This document shows, piece by piece, positions 1-6,343 of a stretch of DNA of 8,128 bases (within the stretch, counting starts at the first letter, position 1; each line of letters starts with the position of its first letter). The DNA lies in contig PUOZ01000347.1 in NCBI GenBank assembly GCA_003553165.1, positions 1 to 8,128 of the forward strand, given 5' to 3'. The stretch comes from Thioalkalivibrio sp. GTDB taxonomy: Bacteria > Pseudomonadota > Gammaproteobacteria > Ectothiorhodospirales > Ectothiorhodospiraceae. The notes beneath the pieces were generated by a model, which worked only from the letters and a program-made list of their open reading frames with translations, had not been told where the DNA came from and did no database searches. A program made the position numbers and the translations under genes.

Positions 1-1
1 T

Positions 2-1228
2 CCGTTGGCACCGGCCGCGCACAGCCAGGGTTTCCTGCAAACCATGTTCGAACTGCAGGAGATGTTGCGGGAGGTCACGGGCATGAGCGGCGTGTCGCTG
101 ACGCCGATGGCCGGCGCGCAGGGCGAATTCGCAGGCGTGGCGATGATCCGCGCCTACCACCGCTCGCGGGGCGACGACCAGCGTCGCGAGATCATCGTGC
201 CCGACGCCGCGCACGGGACCAATCCGGCCACGGCGATCATGTGCGGCTACCAGGTGCGCGAGATCCCCACCGACGCCAGCGGGGATGTGGATCTGGAGGC
301 GCTGAAAGGCGCCGTAGGCCCGCAGACCGCAGGCATCATGCTGACCAATCCCTCGACGCTGGGTGTCTTTGAACGGCACATCCGCGAGATCGCCGGTATC
401 GTTCACGATGCGGGCGGCCTGCTCTACTACGACGGAGCCAACCTGAACGCGATTCTCGGCAAGGTGCGTCCGGGCGACATGGGTTTCGACGTGATCCACA
501 TGAATCTGCACAAGACCTTCTCCACCCCCCACGGCGGTGGCGGTCCGGGCGCGGGGGCGGTGGGTGTGAGCAAGCGCCTGCTGCCCTTCATGCCGGTGCC
601 CGTGGTGGTGCGTGACGAGCAAGGTGGCTATCGCCATGCCGCGGAAACGGATTATCCGCAGAGCATCGGCCGGCTGTCGGCCTTTGCGGGCAACGCCGGG
701 GTGCTGCTCCGGGCCTACGTGTACATGCGCATGCTCGGGCGTGAAGGCATGACCCGGGTGGCCGAGTTTTCGACCCTGAACGCGAACTATCTGCTGGCCG
801 AGCTGCGCCGTACCGGGTTCGACCTCGCCTTCCCGGAGCGTCGGGCGACCCACGAGTTCATCGTGACGCTGAAGCGCCAGGCGAAGGAGACGGGACTGAC
901 CGCGATGGACGTGGCCAAGCGCCTGCTGGATCACGGCTACCACGCCCCGACCACCTATTTTCCGCTACTGGTGCCGGAGTGCCTGCTGATCGAACCCACC
1001 GAAACCGAGTCCCAGGAGACCCTGGACGGCTTCGTCGCGGCCATGGCGGCAATCCTGGACGAGTCGCGCTCGGATATCGACACCATCAAGGGTGCGCCAC
1101 ACCGATTGCCGAATCGCCGCTTCAACGAGGTCGCCGCAGCCAAGCGCCTGGATGTGGTCTTCCGTCCCGAGACCGAGACCGGTGAGGTTCCCGCAGCCAG
1201 GGCGGTGCGCACCGGTACCCACGGCTAG
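2..1228 (+). CDS. gcvPB: Glycine dehydrogenase (decarboxylating) subunit 2, P-protein beta subunit, 5'-truncated by window
   Basis: This is the PLP-carrying subunit of the two-subunit (split) P-protein of the glycine cleavage system. The complex decarboxylates glycine in the cytoplasm and passes the aminomethyl group to the lipoyl arm of H-protein. The reading frame is already open at the left edge. The first visible residues ([11 protein letters not shown]) match an internal family segment, so the true start lies upstream and I estimate 70-90 residues are missing; the in-frame TTG at 5 is not a start. Seen in the sequence: the segment [12 protein letters not shown], then [10 protein letters not shown], then [10 protein letters not shown] with the Asp expected to contact the PLP ring nitrogen. 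The motif [17 protein letters not shown] follows, and its Lys (codon 512-514) is the expected Schiff-base lysine. The gene ends at TAG 1226-1228 with a complete C-terminus. A gcvPA partner is expected upstream but is outside the window. The next gene (znuA) is convergent, and a palindromic repeat lies between them. Confidence 0.95.
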   Translation, partial: PLAPAAHSQGFLQTMFELQEMLREVTGMSGVSLTPMAGAQGEFAGVAMIRAYHRSRGDDQRREIIVPDAAHGTNPATAIMCGYQVREIPTDASGDVDLEALKGAVGPQTAGIMLTNPSTLGVFERHIREIAGIVHDAGGLLYYDGANLNAILGKVRPGDMGFDVIHMNLHKTFSTPHGGGGPGAGAVGVSKRLLPFMPVPVVVRDEQGGYRHAAETDYPQSIGRLSAFAGNAGVLLRAYVYMRMLGREGMTRVAEFSTLNANYLLAELRRTGFDLAFPERRATHEFIVTLKRQAKETGLTAMDVAKRLLDHGYHAPTTYFPLLVPECLLIEPTETESQETLDGFVAAMAAILDESRSDIDTIKGAPHRLPNRRFNEVAAAKRLDVVFRPETETGEVPAARAVRTGTHG

Positions 1229-1274
1229 AAGCGTCCCTATTCCTCCCGGAACGACGCCCACCCGGCGCGAAGCG

Positions 1275-1364
1275 CACTGTGGAGTGCGGCGGCTTGCCGC
1301 CGCTCGGGCTGCCCGAGCGGTCCCGGCCGCCGAAAAGCGGGAGCAAGCTCCCGCACTCCAAGTG
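1275..1364. repeat. REP-like compound palindrome between convergent gcvPB and znuA
   Basis: The outer arms CACTGTGGAGTGCGG (1275-1289) and CCGCACTCCAAGTG (1351-1364) are inverted repeats that match except for one extra base on the left. Three further perfect 8-bp stems lie inside. GCGGCGGC/GCCGCCGC is at 1286-1293 and 1296-1303 with a TT loop. GCTCGGGC/GCCCGAGC is at 1302-1309 and 1311-1318 with a one-base loop. GCGGGAGC/GCTCCCGC is at 1337-1344 and 1347-1354 with an AA loop. The element can therefore form either one long imperfect hairpin or a row of short ones. Its shape and its place between converging genes fit an intergenic REP-type repeat of GC-rich gammaproteobacteria. It may also act as a bidirectional transcription end. 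There is no clear T-run, so a classical intrinsic terminator is not shown. Copy number elsewhere in the genome cannot be judged from here. Confidence 0.8.
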
Positions 1365-1374
1365 GGCGAGCGGG

Positions 1375-2535
1375 TCAGGAGGTCCCGGGGGCCAGGCAGT
1401 CGGTGAGGCTATCGGCCATGTTCTGCATCAGTTGGAACCAGGCGTCAGCGCCCGGCTGGAGTTCGCTACCCAACGGGTCCAGTTCTCCGAGGCGGGTGGC
1501 GTGTCCCTCGACCAGGGTCTGCGCCAAGGCGGGACGGAACTGGGGCTCGGTGAACAGACAGGCGACATCATCCTGATCGAGGCGATCCCTCAGTTCCTGG
1601 ATGCGGCGCGCGCCGGGACTGCGGGCAGGATCGACGGTGATTGAACCTGCGGCGTTCAGGCCATAGTGCCGTTCGAAGTATTGGTAGGCATCGTGGAAGA
1701 CGATGAACGGACGGTCTCGAACCGGGGTGAGCTGCTGTCTCAGCGCGGTATCCAGCGCATCGATCCTTGCGAGCAGGGTATCGCGGTTGCGCTCGAAGGC
1801 CTCTGCATTGGCCGGGTCCCAGCGGACAAGATGTTCAGTCAGGCCCGTCGCAATATGGCGCGCGTTGTCGGGCGACAACCAGATGTGCGCATCCTTGTGC
1901 CCGTCGTCGTGGTCATGGCCGTTCCCGTGACCGTGGTCGTGACCGTGCCCGCGGTCGTGGCCGTGCCCGCGGTCGTGGCCGTGCCCGTGGTCGTGGCCGT
2001 GCCCGTGGTCGTGCCCGTGGTCATGCCCATGCCCGTGGTCATGCCCATGCCCGTGGTCATGCCCATGCCCGTGGTCATGCCCGTGCCCGTGGTCATGCCC
2101 GTGCCCGTGGTCATGCCCGTGCGCGTGGTCATGCCCGTGCCCGTGCCCGTGGTCGTGCTCCTCCCACACGCCACCTTCGCGCGTGGTGAGAAGATCGAGG
2201 CGGAGGTCATTCATCAGGCTGATCACCACGCGCCCTGCTCGCGGTTCCGACAGGGGGCGTTCCAGGAAGGTCTCGAGATCGGGACCGACCCAGACCAGGA
2301 GATCTGCGTTCTGCAGCAGCCTGGCTTCCGAGGGCCGCATCGCGTAGCCGTGGGGCGAGGCCGAGGCGGGCAGCAGAACATCAGACGGATGGATGCCGTC
2401 GACGAGCCCCGCGACGAGGCTGTGTACCGGTAGAATGGAGGCGACGACCGAACGGGGCTCAGCCTGTACTGGCGTTGTCGCCAGGGCGGCCCCAATCAGC
2501 AGTGATCCAATTCCAAAGGGCTTTCCGATGCGCAT
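1375..2535 (-). CDS. znuA: Zinc ABC transporter periplasmic substrate-binding protein ZnuA with giant His-rich loop
   Basis: Cluster A-I metal-binding protein that captures Zn2+ in the periplasm and delivers it to ZnuBC. The protein has 386 residues, long for the family because of its loop. Residues 1-25 look like a signal peptide: basic start, hydrophobic core around SLLIGAALA, cleavage after VQA. Likely zinc ligands are H38 (LPVHSL), H217 (AHIWLSP) and H281 (FHDAY), which line up with the three His ligands of the family. Residue 37 is Val where E. coli has Glu. C326 and C380 are 54 residues apart, as in the disulfide I recall for E. coli ZnuA. Residues 127-217 form a metal-rich loop with 41 His, mostly HDHGHG units, just before the second ligand as in other ZnuA proteins. 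The start is ATG 2535, with GGAG ten bases upstream on the minus strand. The gene diverges from znuCB and shares a Zur-type site with it. AdcA/TroA-like Mn proteins are less likely given the His loop and the neighbours. Confidence 0.96.
   Translation of the reverse strand: MRIGKPFGIGSLLIGAALATTPVQAEPRSVVASILPVHSLVAGLVDGIHPSDVLLPASASPHGYAMRPSEARLLQNADLLVWVGPDLETFLERPLSEPRAGRVVISLMNDLRLDLLTTREGGVWEEHDHGHGHGHDHAHGHDHGHGHDHGHGHDHGHGHDHGHGHDHGHGHDHGHDHGHGHDHGHGHDRGHGHDRGHGHDHGHGNGHDHDDGHKDAHIWLSPDNARHIATGLTEHLVRWDPANAEAFERNRDTLLARIDALDTALRQQLTPVRDRPFIVFHDAYQYFERHYGLNAAGSITVDPARSPGARRIQELRDRLDQDDVACLFTEPQFRPALAQTLVEGHATRLGELDPLGSELQPGADAWFQLMQNMADSLTDCLAPGTS
1933..2142 (-). repeat. 18-bp tandem repeat (minisatellite) encoding the ZnuA His/Asp/Gly loop
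   Basis: Read on the plus strand, the array is eleven 18-bp units plus one 12-bp unit (2005-2016), each beginning GTGGTC or GCGGTC. Units fall into blocks. 1951-1986 is two identical copies (GCGGTCGTGGCCGTGCCC). 2017-2070 is three identical copies (GTGGTCATGCCCATGCCC). 2071-2106 is two identical copies ending GTGCCC. The 12-bp unit lies between two sub-families that differ in their His/Gly codons. Every unit is a multiple of 6 bp, so gain or loss of units keeps the znuA frame. Two units (1951 and 1969) carry a codon change that turns His into Arg. The block pattern suggests recent slippage or unequal exchange; length differences between strains are an inference. Confidence 0.95.
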
Positions 2536-2595
2536 ATCAAGGGGTCTCCGTTCAAAGTGATTCTTTACATTGCAATCCGCCGTTTGCCCGGCGCC

Positions 2596-2618
2596 TAAAC
2601 GTTATACTATAGCAACCA
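2596..2618. promoter_or_regulatory. Probable Zur box in the divergent znuA-znuC control region
   Basis: The core GTTATACTATAGC at 2601-2613 is a palindrome centred on C2607, with one mismatched pair (T2602/G2612). Compared with the gammaproteobacterial Zur consensus, which has the core GTTATANTATAAC, 11 of the 12 defined core bases match, and AAA at 2597-2599 also fits the left flank. The right flank is poor. It is the only AT-rich palindrome between the divergent znuA and znuC starts, as in the E. coli znu locus. Zinc-loaded Zur bound here would be expected to repress both genes. Confidence 0.85.
2603..2608 (+). promoter_or_regulatory. Putative -10 element of the znuC promoter, inside the Zur box
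   Basis: TATACT differs from TATAAT at one position and lies within the Zur palindrome, so Zur binding would block polymerase directly. I see no good -35 at 16-18 bp; the TTGCAA at 2570 is too far away. Transcription would start at about 2614-2618, at or just before the ATG at 2618. On the other strand TATAGT (2611-2606) could serve znuA, again with a weak -35. Confidence 0.45.
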
Positions 2619-3433
2619 TGTTTGGCGCTACCCGACCAGCCCGTTCCGCGCACGGCCAAGAAGGCCCGGCCCTGATCCAGGCCGAGGCCCTGGGTCTCGA
2701 ACGCGGTGGGCGCAAGATCCTCGATCGCGTATCCCTGTCGGTGACCCGGGGACAGGTCGTTGTGGTGATCGGCCCGAACGGCGCGGGCAAGACGAGCCTG
2801 TTGCGAATCCTGCTGGGCCTCTGGCAGCCCAGTAGCGGCCGGATTGTCCGCGTGCCCCGGATGCGCATCGGCTACATGCCCCAGCATGTGCAGGTGGATC
2901 CGATCCTGCCGCTGTCCGTGCGCCGGTTTCTGACCTTGCGACACCGCTCGTCAGAGTCGCGCCTGCGCGAGCAGCTGCGCAAGGTCGGGGTGCCCGGGTT
3001 GTTGGATGCGCCGATTCAGACCCTTTCCGGCGGGGAGATGCAGCGCGTTCTGCTGGCCCGTGCGCTGATCGGGGAACCCGACCTGTTGGTCCTGGACGAA
3101 CCGGCGCAGGGTGTCGATGTCGTGGGGCAGGGGGAGGTCTTCGATCTCATCGATCGGTTGCGCAGGGATACCGGTTGCGGGGTGCTGATGGTTTCGCACG
3201 AACTGCATCTGGTGATGGCCGCGGCCGACGTCGTGGTGTGCATCAACCAGCATGTGTGCTGCACGGGCCGGCCCGAAGAGGTCAGTCGGCATCCGGAGTA
3301 TCAGCGGCTCTTCCCGGACGCCGGCGCGCAGGGCATCGGTATCTACACGCACCATCACGACCACGTTCACGACCTCGCTGGCGAGGCAAAGCCGGTCAGC
3401 GGAGTCTCTGGGAAGGCGGGCCATGCTCGATGA
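2618..3433 (+). CDS. znuC: Zinc ABC transporter ATP-binding protein ZnuC
   Basis: Cytoplasmic ATPase that drives Zn2+ import with ZnuB. From ATG 2618 the protein has 271 residues. It shows Walker A GPNGAGKT (52-59), Q-loop MPQH with Q89, signature LSGGE (136-140), Walker B LLVLDE (156-161) and the H-loop His of VSHEL (194). The C-terminal tail carries HHHDHVH (245-251), a His-rich end known in ZnuC and not general in ABC ATPases. The start is uncertain. ATG 2618 has no Shine-Dalgarno and lies about nine bases after the probable -10, so it would need near-leaderless translation. An in-frame CTG at 2672 has AAGAAGG seven bases upstream and would give 253 residues, close to the usual length of about 250, starting where the ABC domain begins. 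A TTG at 2570 is in frame but upstream of the promoter and unlikely. The stop codon lies inside the start of znuB (11-bp overlap), which indicates an operon. Confidence 0.96.
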   Translation: MFGATRPARSAHGQEGPALIQAEALGLERGGRKILDRVSLSVTRGQVVVVIGPNGAGKTSLLRILLGLWQPSSGRIVRVPRMRIGYMPQHVQVDPILPLSVRRFLTLRHRSSESRLREQLRKVGVPGLLDAPIQTLSGGEMQRVLLARALIGEPDLLVLDEPAQGVDVVGQGEVFDLIDRLRRDTGCGVLMVSHELHLVMAAADVVVCINQHVCCTGRPEEVSRHPEYQRLFPDAGAQGIGIYTHHHDHVHDLAGEAKPVSGVSGKAGHAR

Positions 3434-4232
3434 TTTCGTGACACGGGCGATCGTCGCCGGTCTTATGGTGGCGGTCGTGGCCGGACCGCTGGGCGCCTTC
3501 ATGGTCTGGCGCCGGATGGCCTACTTCGGGGACACGGTCTCGCATTCAGCGCTGCTGGGCGTTGCGCTGGGCTTCCTGCTGGGCATGAACCTCAACCTGC
3601 TGGTCACGCTGGTCTGCGTGATGGTGGCGGTGATCCTGGTCTTTCTGCAACGTCGCCAGGAGCTGGCGTCCGACACGCTGCTCGGGATTCTTGCGCACAG
3701 CGCCCTGTCGTTGGGGCTGGTCGCCGTGGCGTTCGTCGAGGGCCTGCGCGTGGACCTCATGGCCTACCTGTTCGGTGACATCCTGGCGGTCACCCGCGGT
3801 GACCTGGTTGGGATCGCGATCGGAGGAGGGGTGGCGCTGGTCCTGCTGATCTTGCTCTGGCGCCCGCTGCTGGCGATCACCGTGCACGAGGAGCTCGCGC
3901 GCGTGGAGGGGGTTCCGGTGCTCCCCGTGCGCCTGGGCCTGATGCTGCTGATCGCGCTGGTGATCGCCAGCGCGATGCAGGTGGTCGGGGTGCTGCTGAT
4001 CACCGCGTTGATGATCATACCCGCGGCGACCGCCCGCCGTTTCGCGCGTACCCCGGAGCAGATGGCTTTGTTCGGGGCCGGCTTCGGTGTGCTCGCGGTC
4101 CTGGGCGGAATATGGGGCTCGTTCACCCACGACACGCCCACCGGACCCAGCATCGTGGTCGCGGCGATGCTGGCGTTTGTGGTCCTGAATTTTGTGCCCT
4201 GGCCAGGTGCAAGGCGCCGCCGGGTTCCGTAG
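3423..4232 (+). CDS. znuB: Zinc ABC transporter permease ZnuB
   Basis: Inner-membrane channel subunit of the ABC-3 metal-transporter family, 269 residues, close to the usual 260-270. The whole chain is made of hydrophobic segments, including residues 10-29, 43-75, 90-106, 130-152, 170-200, 216-233 and 243-260. Family features include the N-terminal stretch around MAYFGDTVSHSALLG (32-46), the cytoplasmic HEELARVEGV loop (155-164) that probably couples to ZnuC, and the segment LITALMIIPAATAR (192-205). ATG 3423 is chosen because it has GGAAGG at 3411-3416 and because its product begins as known ZnuB proteins do. The frame is open further upstream inside znuC, but that part looks nothing like a permease. 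The 11-bp overlap with znuC suggests translational coupling. Confidence 0.96.
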   Translation: MLDDFVTRAIVAGLMVAVVAGPLGAFMVWRRMAYFGDTVSHSALLGVALGFLLGMNLNLLVTLVCVMVAVILVFLQRRQELASDTLLGILAHSALSLGLVAVAFVEGLRVDLMAYLFGDILAVTRGDLVGIAIGGGVALVLLILLWRPLLAITVHEELARVEGVPVLPVRLGLMLLIALVIASAMQVVGVLLITALMIIPAATARRFARTPEQMALFGAGFGVLAVLGGIWGSFTHDTPTGPSIVVAAMLAFVVLNFVPWPGARRRRVP

Positions 4233-4294
4233 GACAGCCCGCCGGCCGATGGATATTCGGCAGCGTCTGGTCGCCGAGGGGGCCCGCCTCCTAC
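4221..4294. repeat. Weak inverted repeats at the end of znuB; possible REP remnant or terminator
   Basis: GTAGGA (4229-4234) and TCCTAC (4289-4294) form an inverted pair around GC-rich sequence ending in GGCCGA and TCGCCGA, which resembles a decayed REP-type doublet. CGGGTT/AGCCCG (4221-4226 and 4236-4241) could also form a 6-bp stem at the znuB stop. GGCCAG/CTGGCC (4322-4327 and 4332-4337) is a further small hairpin in the same gap. None has a T-run. The remaining sequence between znuB and the convergent hemerythrin gene (4233-4397) shows no gene. Confidence 0.3.
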
Positions 4295-4397
4295 AGCTGG
4301 GTTCCCGGAGTCGTGTCAGCAGGCCAGCTCTCTGGCCGACGGGTTTCGGGTGGCCCGGGATCGGCGAGAGGGCTCGGGTCCTGCCGGTTGGTGTTCT

Positions 4398-4847
4398 TCA
4401 GGTATCCCCGACCAGCTGCTTGAAGGGGTCGTCGGGCGGGGCGGCGTCGCGGAGCCATTCACGGACGGTCGGTCCGAAATCGAGGTCGTCGTGGCGAATG
4501 TGGTCGACGACCCAGGGACCCAGCGTGTCGATGAGTTCCTCGGCCTCGGCGACGGAGGCTGTCTCCATCCTTGTGCGGTATTCGCGAAGCTTCTCGAGGA
4601 TTGCGTCGTGCGTCTGCCTGTGCTCCTCGAACCCGGAAAAATCGATCATCTTCAGGACCTTCTCCTCGAAGATGAAGTGTTCGCGCAGGCACTCGATCAG
4701 CCCGTCCATCGCTTGGAGCAGCGGCTCCGGTTCGCCGGATGCGGCCGCCGCCTGCAACTGGTTGATGTGCTGCACCATCACCCGATGCTGGGCATCGAGT
4801 TCCGGAATCCGGGTGTCAAGATCGTCTGACCAAGCCAGGTAAGGCAT
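4398..4847 (-). CDS. Bacteriohemerythrin, single-domain di-iron O2-binding protein
   Basis: A 149-residue four-helix-bundle protein that binds O2 at a non-haem di-iron site. All seven expected ligands are present in the family spacing: H21 (AQHR), H57 and E61 (HFIFE), H76 and H80 (HRQTH), H116 and D121 (HIRHDD). There is no signal peptide, no membrane segment and no fused signalling domain, so it is probably a soluble cytoplasmic oxygen store, carrier or sensor. The C-terminal tail (about 134-149) is short and polar. The start is ATG 4847, which has a near-perfect Shine-Dalgarno. The frame stays open to a TTG at 4883, but the extra 12 residues include the Shine-Dalgarno itself and are not likely to be coding. 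It is convergent with znuB and lies 150 bp downstream of folA on the same strand, so it may be read from folA or from a promoter of its own; I see no convincing -35/-10. Confidence 0.95.
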   Translation of the reverse strand: MPYLAWSDDLDTRIPELDAQHRVMVQHINQLQAAAASGEPEPLLQAMDGLIECLREHFIFEEKVLKMIDFSGFEEHRQTHDAILEKLREYRTRMETASVAEAEELIDTLGPWVVDHIRHDDLDFGPTVREWLRDAAPPDDPFKQLVGDT

Positions 4848-4850
4848 ATC

Positions 4851-4858
4851 CACCTCCT
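4851..4858 (-). promoter_or_regulatory. Strong ribosome binding site of the bacteriohemerythrin gene
   Basis: On the minus strand AGGAGGTG lies directly before GAT-ATG, leaving five bases between AGGAGG and the start. This is the strongest Shine-Dalgarno in the window and fixes the start at 4847 rather than the upstream TTG. Confidence 0.85.
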
Positions 4859-4997
4859 CGCGGCAATCGTTCGGCCGGGCCAAGACCGATTGGCCACGCC
4901 TTCAGAGTAGATCATCCCGTGCGCGGACGTCACCTTGGCTGGCATCGGGGGTCGGGAACTGGAATTTTTGGCCTGCTTTCTCAGTGAGACCACGCGC

Positions 4998-5516
4998 TCA
5001 GCCTGCGCGTTCCAGCCGTTGCAAGGTGAAACCCGATTCATGGTTCGCGTCCGGCCCGTGCTCTTCCTCCCAGACGACCGACAAGCCGGCGTCGGCGGGC
5101 GGAAAGAAGACGTCGCCCGCGAAGCGCCGGTGCACTCTGGTCAGATGGATGACAGCTGCACGCGGCAGAGCCTCGCGGAACAGTTCGGCGCCGCCGATCA
5201 CGAACACGGGGCCATCGCCGGCCGCGGCCAGAGCGGACCCCAGATCGGGGTGGACTTCGACGCCCGGCTCCTGCCAGTGTGCCTGGCGGGTCAGCACGAT
5301 GTTGCGCCGGTTCGGCAGGGGACGGCCGATGGATTCGTGCGTCCTGCGGCCCATCACGAGCGTATGTCCGCTGGTGATTCGCTTGAAGTGTTTCAGATCG
5401 TCCGGCAGATGCCAGGGCAACTGATTGTCGCGTCCGATCACCCGGTCCGGATCCATGGCCACAATGATCTCCAGGCGCGGATCCACTTCGGTTCTCTCGG
5501 GCGGTTTCGTACTCAT
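4998..5516 (-). CDS. folA: Dihydrofolate reductase
   Basis: Reduces dihydrofolate to tetrahydrofolate with NADPH in the cytoplasm, recycling the dihydrofolate made by ThyA. The protein has 172 residues, slightly longer than E. coli FolA (159) because of an N-terminal tail of about 15 polar residues before the first strand LEIIVAM. Seen motifs are [15 protein letters not shown], with D40 as the expected catalytic acid (E. coli D27), [15 protein letters not shown] for NADPH binding, and [10 protein letters not shown] (104-113) with the family's Gly-Gly pair. The start is ATG 5516. It overlaps the thyA stop as ATGA, so translational coupling to thyA is likely. The frame is open upstream to an ATG at 5549, but that would overlap the thyA C-terminus by a further 33 bp. 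It is the last gene of the lgt-thyA-folA chain. Confidence 0.96.
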   Translation of the reverse strand: MSTKPPERTEVDPRLEIIVAMDPDRVIGRDNQLPWHLPDDLKHFKRITSGHTLVMGRRTHESIGRPLPNRRNIVLTRQAHWQEPGVEVHPDLGSALAAAGDGPVFVIGGAELFREALPRAAVIHLTRVHRRFAGDVFFPPADAGLSVVWEEEHGPDANHESGFTLQRLERAG

Positions 5517-6343
5517 ATGGCGATGGGGGCCCGGATGGCGGGATGGCACTGGTAGTTCTCCAGCCGGAAGTCCTCGAACCGGAAGGCGAAGAGGTCCCGC
5601 ACTTCGGGATTCAGGTGCATGGTCGGGAGGGGAAGCGGCTCGCGGCCGAGCAGTTCGCGCACCTGATCGAAGTGGTTCCGGTACAGATGGGCATCGCCCA
5701 GCGTATGCACGAAGTCCCCGGGCTGGAGGTCGCTGACCTGCGCGAGCATCAGCGTCAGCAGGGCATACGATGCGATGTTAAAGGGAACGCCCAGAAAGAC
5801 GTCGGCGCTGCGCTGGTACAGCTGGCACGAGAGCCTTCCGTCGGCCACGTAGAACTGGAACAGCGTGTGGCAGGGCGCCAGGGCCATCTGCCCGGTGCGG
5901 ACGTTGTCCTGGGGGGAGCGTGTCTCGTCCGGGAGGTCGGCGACGTTCCATGCGGAGACCAGCAGGCGGCGCGAATAGGGCCGCAGGCGCAACTGCTCGA
6001 CGATTTCCGCCATCTGGTCCACGACGCCGTTGCTGGTTTTCCAGCGGCGCCACTGCGCTCCGTAAATCGGCCCCAGATGGCCGTCCCTCGTGGCCCATTC
6101 ATCCCAGATGGTGATCCCGTGACGATGCAGGTAGTCGAGCCGGGTATCCCCCTGAAGGAACCACAGGAGCTCGTGGATCACCGATTTCAGGTGGGTCTTC
6201 TTCGCGGTCACCAGCGGGAAACCCTCGGCGAGGTCGAACCGCATCTGGTAGCCGAAGACCGAGCGGGTGCCGGTACCCGTGCGGTCCGGACGGTCGCTGC
6301 CGTTCTCGTAGATGTGGCGGACCAGGTCCAGGTACTGCTTCAT
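5513..6343 (-). CDS. thyA: Thymidylate synthase (ThyA type)
   Basis: Methylates dUMP to dTMP with methylene-tetrahydrofolate as both one-carbon donor and reductant, releasing dihydrofolate for FolA. The protein has 276 residues. Family residues seen are R21 (RTGTGT, phosphate binding), E58, W80, Y94, the SRR pair (124-126), catalytic C158 in ALAPCH, Q177-R178-S179, D181, N189, and H219/Y221 in DAHLYRNH. After Y94 these are shifted by 12 relative to the 264-residue E. coli enzyme. The cause is an insertion of about 12 residues ([12 protein letters not shown], 139-150) just before the catalytic loop. Similar insertions are known in other bacterial ThyA proteins, so the enzyme should be active. 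ATG 6343 is preceded by AGGAGA and overlaps the lgt stop (ATGA). The stop in turn overlaps the folA start. Confidence 0.97.
   Translation of the reverse strand: MKQYLDLVRHIYENGSDRPDRTGTGTRSVFGYQMRFDLAEGFPLVTAKKTHLKSVIHELLWFLQGDTRLDYLHRHGITIWDEWATRDGHLGPIYGAQWRRWKTSNGVVDQMAEIVEQLRLRPYSRRLLVSAWNVADLPDETRSPQDNVRTGQMALAPCHTLFQFYVADGRLSCQLYQRSADVFLGVPFNIASYALLTLMLAQVSDLQPGDFVHTLGDAHLYRNHFDQVRELLGREPLPLPTMHLNPEVRDLFAFRFEDFRLENYQCHPAIRAPIAI

Noticed and set aside
1933..2142. CRISPR-like array
   Set aside because: The 18-bp units are directly adjacent with no spacers, and they encode the His loop of ZnuA in frame.
1666..2433. Long plus-strand open frame (255 codons) opposite znuA, rich in Val-Pro-Met repeats
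   Set aside because: It is the antisense reading of the His repeat; the repeat lacks stops in several frames. The minus strand has a full ZnuA with ligands, signal peptide and neighbours.
2570..2617. TTG start for znuC at 2570
   Set aside because: It lies upstream of the Zur box and the probable -10, so it would not be in the mRNA, and the added residues are not family-like.
3252..3422. Upstream extension of the znuB frame inside znuC
   Set aside because: The 57 extra residues are polar and unlike any permease; ATG 3423 has a good Shine-Dalgarno and gives the family N-terminus.
4848..4997. folA terminator or hemerythrin promoter in the 150-bp gap
   Set aside because: No stem with a T-run and no convincing -35/-10 pair; GTGACG and TACTCT on the minus strand, 18 bp apart, are too weak to call.
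5517..5549. Upstream ATG for folA at 5549
   Set aside because: The 11 added residues lie inside the thyA C-terminus; the ATGA overlap at 5513-5516 gives a cleaner start.
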